Below are positions 61,321 to 64,000 of a DNA stretch of 64,000 nt, piece by piece. Each line of letters opens with the position of its first letter. Position 1 is the stretch's first letter. The notes beneath the pieces were generated by a model, which searched no databases, was not told the origin of the DNA, and worked only from the letters and a program-made list of their open reading frames with translations. The position numbers and the translations under genes were made by a program. This stretch comes from Dichomitus squalens LYAD-421 SS1 (Eukaryota > Basidiomycota > Agaricomycetes > Polyporales > Polyporaceae), in assembly GCF_000275845.1 (NCBI RefSeq), contig NW_006766935.1, forward strand, positions 21,287 through 85,286, read 5' to 3'.

Positions 61321-61794
61321 TATTGGATTGAAGTCGCGCCAACCCGATGTCACCAACTTCTGGGCATTCCTGCTCTTCCAACTCCCTACTGGACTCAGAC
61401 AGCGTTGTTGGCTGAATGGCATCGTGTACTCTTCCGGAAACAGTCGGGATGGTGAAGAAAAGACACTACCAAGGGCTCTGTGTTCAAAGGCGAGGTGTCC
61501 AGCGACAATCACGTCCACCATGGGGTGGGCTCATGTGGCAGCTTGGGCCAGCTCAAAGCCCTCGTCGGGGAGCACCAGACACCATGAATTTGTGGGTAAT
61601 TTGCACCTCCATAATATCTGTGGTCTCGCAAGGCATCGGGGGCCATGTAGTCACTGTTGAGTAGGAGGGACGAACAGAAGTAAATGCAATCCCCCCAGCG
61701 CGATGCGACGCTGGCGCTTGATCTCACCTGCCTTGTATGGTAAGTGTGTCCAAGACGGTGTAATATTGCCGCACCCATGTCTGAACTCCAGAAG

Positions 61795-61870
61795 TTGCTG
61801 GTGCAGTGGTAACGATGGTTGTTCTTCTTTTTCCGTGCGAGAGTTCGAATCCCGCGCAGGCTCGTTGGGG
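61795..61870 (+). ncRNA. tRNA-like fragment
   Basis: TGGTGCAGTGGT (61800-61811) fits an A box and GAGTTCGAATCCC (about 61843-61855) fits a B box at tRNA-like spacing. Acceptor pairing is poor (about 5 of 7), there is no clear anticodon loop, and a TTTTT run interrupts the middle. Probably a tRNA remnant or SINE piece. Confidence 0.3.
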
Positions 61871-61918
61871 TTCGGGTTGGGAGTTAGGGTTTGGGTTTGG
61901 GTTAGCGGTTAGGGTTGG
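61864..61918 (+). repeat. Interstitial telomere-like repeat
   Basis: A 55-nt G/T-rich run made of TTAGGG, TTTGGG and near variants (GAGTTAGGGTTTGGGTT, then TTAGCGGTTAGGGTTGG). The fungal telomere repeat is TTAGGG, so this is a short degenerate interstitial array. Confidence 0.6.
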
Positions 61919-61992
61919 CCACTTGTCTTTCTTCTGACCCCCACAAGGGGTCGCCGGTCTGTTTTTTTTCGCGCGAACGAGGCTTTAGTGTG

Positions 61993-62064
61993 CCCGCCTG
62001 AGTGCTCCCGGCTCGGGGGACCCCCCGAGCGCAGCGAGGGAGGGGAGGGAGCACGAATGGCGGG
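61993..62064. repeat. Strong nested hairpin
   Basis: Three nested stems share one centre: CCCGCC (61993-61998) with GGCGGG (62059-62064); GTGCTCCC (62002-62009) with GGGAGCAC (62047-62054); and within the loop GCTCGGGGG (62011-62019) with CCCCCGAGC (62022-62030), separated by only 2 nt. It lies just after the telomere-like repeat. It could be a mobile-element end or a fold-back left by repair. Confidence 0.65.
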
Positions 62065-62551
62065 TCCTCTTCGCGCAGCGCTGGATGTTCTTGAGCTAAG
62101 CGCCTTACATAAGATTCTTCTACCTAATATGGACTTGCGTCGCATCGCGCTGGGGGGATTGCATTCACTGACGAACAGACGAGGTGGGTAGATTGGAGCT
62201 GCAAAGGAGAGCTTGTAGAACACTACAATTGGCAACCGGCACAATTGCATGAGTTTGTAGGCTTACGGTGGACATATGTGACATGTTTCGTAGCAAAGAC
62301 GTGTTGGATTTGACGATATACGACAGAGTGGTATACTAGACATGCACCAGAACCCTTCGCAGAATATAGATTACGTACATATCGGCCTCTTCTGCACCAT
62401 ATGCCCTCCGTAACATCCGCCAACAGCTTCCAGTGAGCCTTCTGGGTATCTCCGTGGGTTGTCCAAGGATATATGCGCGACAGATGCAGAAGAGGGCGTG
62501 AAATTGACCGAAGGCGAGTGGAACGTCCGATATACGAGCGGCCACCTTGAT

Positions 62552-62737
62552 TCCGTGCCTTGCGCGTCGCATCCCTGAGTCAGAATATGCAAGAAAGAGA
62601 TGAATATGTTGAGCAGTCGAGGAGGTATCGTCGTCCCAAGTTTCCTTGGGGGCGCTTAGGAGGGGGGAAACGGGCAAATGCGCGAGACGCGACGCGGCGC
62701 GGCGCTCTCACGACAGGCGAGCTGAAACCGGCTGTAG
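62552..62737 (+). repeat. Arm B of the inverted duplication
   Basis: Inverted counterpart of 61142-61320. Both arms keep the block GGCAAATGCGCGAGACGCG and the GAGCAGTCGAGGAG block, so the copying was fairly recent or the sequence is under constraint. Confidence 0.65.
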
Positions 62738-63064
62738 GCGGCGACATATGCATTGAGGCGCGGGGACGTAAGCCAGAGATTCAGACGACGTCAGCGATGT
62801 GAGTTCCACCAGTACCGGCGAGCACGAGTTCACCTTGACATCAACACCCAACTTGAAGAACGTGGGCAAGCATGAAGTCACTGGCATCTATGTTTGTCGC
62901 TGTCCGAGACGGCGGCGACGGTTCCAGCTTCACAGCCGAGGATTCGCAGGTCATCTGAGCTTCTTCAAGTTTGCCCACTTGGCAAACTCCCCCGCACCTC
63001 CCCTGCCTCTCCCCCGCATCCCCACGGTCGCGGCCTCGTCTCTTCCGTCAACGACGAGCACACC

Positions 63065-63823
63065 ATGGCTTGTACACCCTGCCTTGGTCGAAGCAGCAGC
63101 GGAGGCAGCGACGGGACCAAGAGGCGGCGGCGCCCGCGCCCCTTCGCGCGGCACCTGGGCATCTCGCTCGCGACTTGCGCCATATTCCTCGCATCTTTCA
63201 TACTCTTCCTCCTTGTCGGGCTCTCCGTCACGATCATCAAGTCCATCTACATCTTCCAGATCCAGTTCGCGACGAACCCGGACCAGCCCGTCACCTCAAT
63301 CGCGACCGACCTGCAGTTCGGCGTCTGGGGTGTATGCGCATATAGCCAGCTCGGTAACGCAGAGTGCATCGGTCCCAGCTTAGGCTATACCATCCCGAAC
63401 GCGATCGCCAACCTGACGGGGTTTCCCGCTATCGTGGACGACGTCGCGAGCGCGCTCACTGTGCTCCTCATTCTGCACATTGTTGCCGCGGGGCTCGCGT
63501 TCATTGTGGAGGTCACGTCGCTCTTCCTCGAGTCCCACGCGATGTGCATCATCTCGCTCGTTACCTCCATCCTCACGGTACTCATCGGGGCGGCCGTGTT
63601 CGGGATTGATCTCGCCCTTATTCTTGTCGGGAAGAGCAAGATTGGGCCGCTGACCGAGTTCAACTACACGCTCAACTGGGGGCCGGGGCTGTGGATGGTA
63701 CTCGCGGGGGTTGTCCTCAGTTTCGTGGGAATGATTCTCATGTCAGTCGTGGTGTGTGAATGCTGCGGAGTGGGGAGGAGGAAACACCACCATCGAAACC
63801 ACGTTCAGGAGGCGAAGTGCTGA
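63065..63823 (+). CDS. SUR7/PalI-like four-transmembrane protein
   Basis: Intronless, 252 residues. Start chosen at 63065 (CACCATGG context); the frame is open from 62894 but those upstream residues are Pro/Arg-rich leader. A short cytosolic basic stretch (KRRRRPRPFARH) precedes TM1 (about residues 36-58). An extracellular loop follows with the claudin-like W-G-V-C-AY pattern and a second cysteine (NAECIGPSLGY), then TM2, TM3 and TM4 in the second half, and a Cys/His/Arg-rich cytosolic tail (ECCGVGRRKHHHRNH). This layout is that of fungal SUR7/PalI-type plasma-membrane proteins, which act in eisosome-like domains or in pH sensing by the Rim/Pal pathway. Which of these applies cannot be told here. 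Confidence 0.85.
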   Translation: MACTPCLGRSSSGGSDGTKRRRRPRPFARHLGISLATCAIFLASFILFLLVGLSVTIIKSIYIFQIQFATNPDQPVTSIATDLQFGVWGVCAYSQLGNAECIGPSLGYTIPNAIANLTGFPAIVDDVASALTVLLILHIVAAGLAFIVEVTSLFLESHAMCIISLVTSILTVLIGAAVFGIDLALILVGKSKIGPLTEFNYTLNWGPGLWMVLAGVVLSFVGMILMSVVVCECCGVGRRKHHHRNHVQEAKC

Positions 63824-64000
63824 GAAGTCAATTTCAATGGTGCGTCGTGGAAAGCTCTGGTGTGTAACTTTCACTTACCTCCCTATTCAGTCCATCATTT
63901 ACGACCTGTCATGAACCCATTACTGTCCCTCCCAGTTGGAATCTGCAGTGTATTCTCCTGTTGCTGACCTGCAACGTGAACGTGCGTGGGCGTCAGTCAT
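63824..64000. other. 3' flank of the SUR7/PalI-like gene
   Basis: Untranslated or intergenic sequence up to the window end; nothing else seen. Confidence 0.5.

Larger units (their letters stand above)
60804..63064. other. Repeat-rich interval without a clear gene
   Basis: Holds two inverted copies of a 180-nt sequence, a tRNA-like fragment, a telomere-like stretch and a strong hairpin (listed separately). Parts of both inverted copies read as related short peptides (plus strand near 61200-61305: PLLCAPKGTSDDNISSTAQ; minus strand near 62670-62560: PLLSAPKETWDDDTSSTAQ), so they may descend from one gene family I cannot name. The reading frame upstream of 63065 continues open from 62894 but looks like leader sequence. 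Confidence 0.4.

Overview
The window is nuclear DNA from a filamentous basidiomycete, most likely an Agaricomycete and perhaps a polypore (inference). Genes are split by many short introns (about 46-80 nt, GT-AG). The families present fit this group: fungus-specific FunK1 protein kinases, a MIO-type phenylalanine ammonia-lyase, F-box-like remnants, and a two-gene transposon-like module known to me mainly from Agaricomycetes. All gene models were spliced by eye. For most of them the exon lengths sum to a multiple of three and the junctions restore family-typical protein, which is the main evidence for them.

Layout. 1-1.7 kb: LTR-like promoter sequence and an eroded F-box-like gene. 2-4.6 kb (-): FunK1 kinase 1. 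6.1-15.4 kb (+): transposon-like module with small leading exons, a large transposase-like gene and a partner gene. 16.5-18.2 kb (+): FAD-dependent amine/amino-acid oxidase. 18.5-22.9 kb (-): large subunit of arginine-pathway carbamoyl-phosphate synthase. 26.2-28.8 kb (-): phenylalanine ammonia-lyase. 31.6-32.5 kb (+): rRNA-processing PIN nuclease FCF1. 33.7-35.5 kb (+): DUF1917/Bles03-like protein. 36-37.6 kb (+): MIF4G-like protein. 37.8-40.1 kb (-): SAP-like protein A. 41.6-42.4 kb (+): coiled-coil protein. 43.0-43.6 kb: a 257-bp MITE-like element and a diverged sister copy. 44.9-46.9 kb (+): FunK1 kinase 2, which has lost its catalytic residues. 48.5-49.8 kb: inverted-repeat element holding an assembly gap. 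50.4-51.4 kb (-): SAP-like protein B. 53.3-55.6 kb (+): FunK1 kinase 3. 56.7-60.8 kb (-): a 993-residue alpha/beta hydrolase. 61-62.7 kb: inverted duplication, hairpin and telomere-like repeat. 63.1-63.8 kb (+): four-TM SUR7/PalI-like protein.

The genes do not form one pathway. Housekeeping genes (CPA2, FCF1) and metabolic genes (PAL, FAD oxidase) alternate with accessory material: FunK1 kinases, SAP-like proteins and mobile elements. The strongest unusual signals are the FunK1 pseudokinase next to two catalytically complete relatives, two SAP-like genes sharing an exon layout (one with a duplicated first exon), three introns of 530-700 nt among genes with 50-60 nt introns, and the mobile-element remnants.
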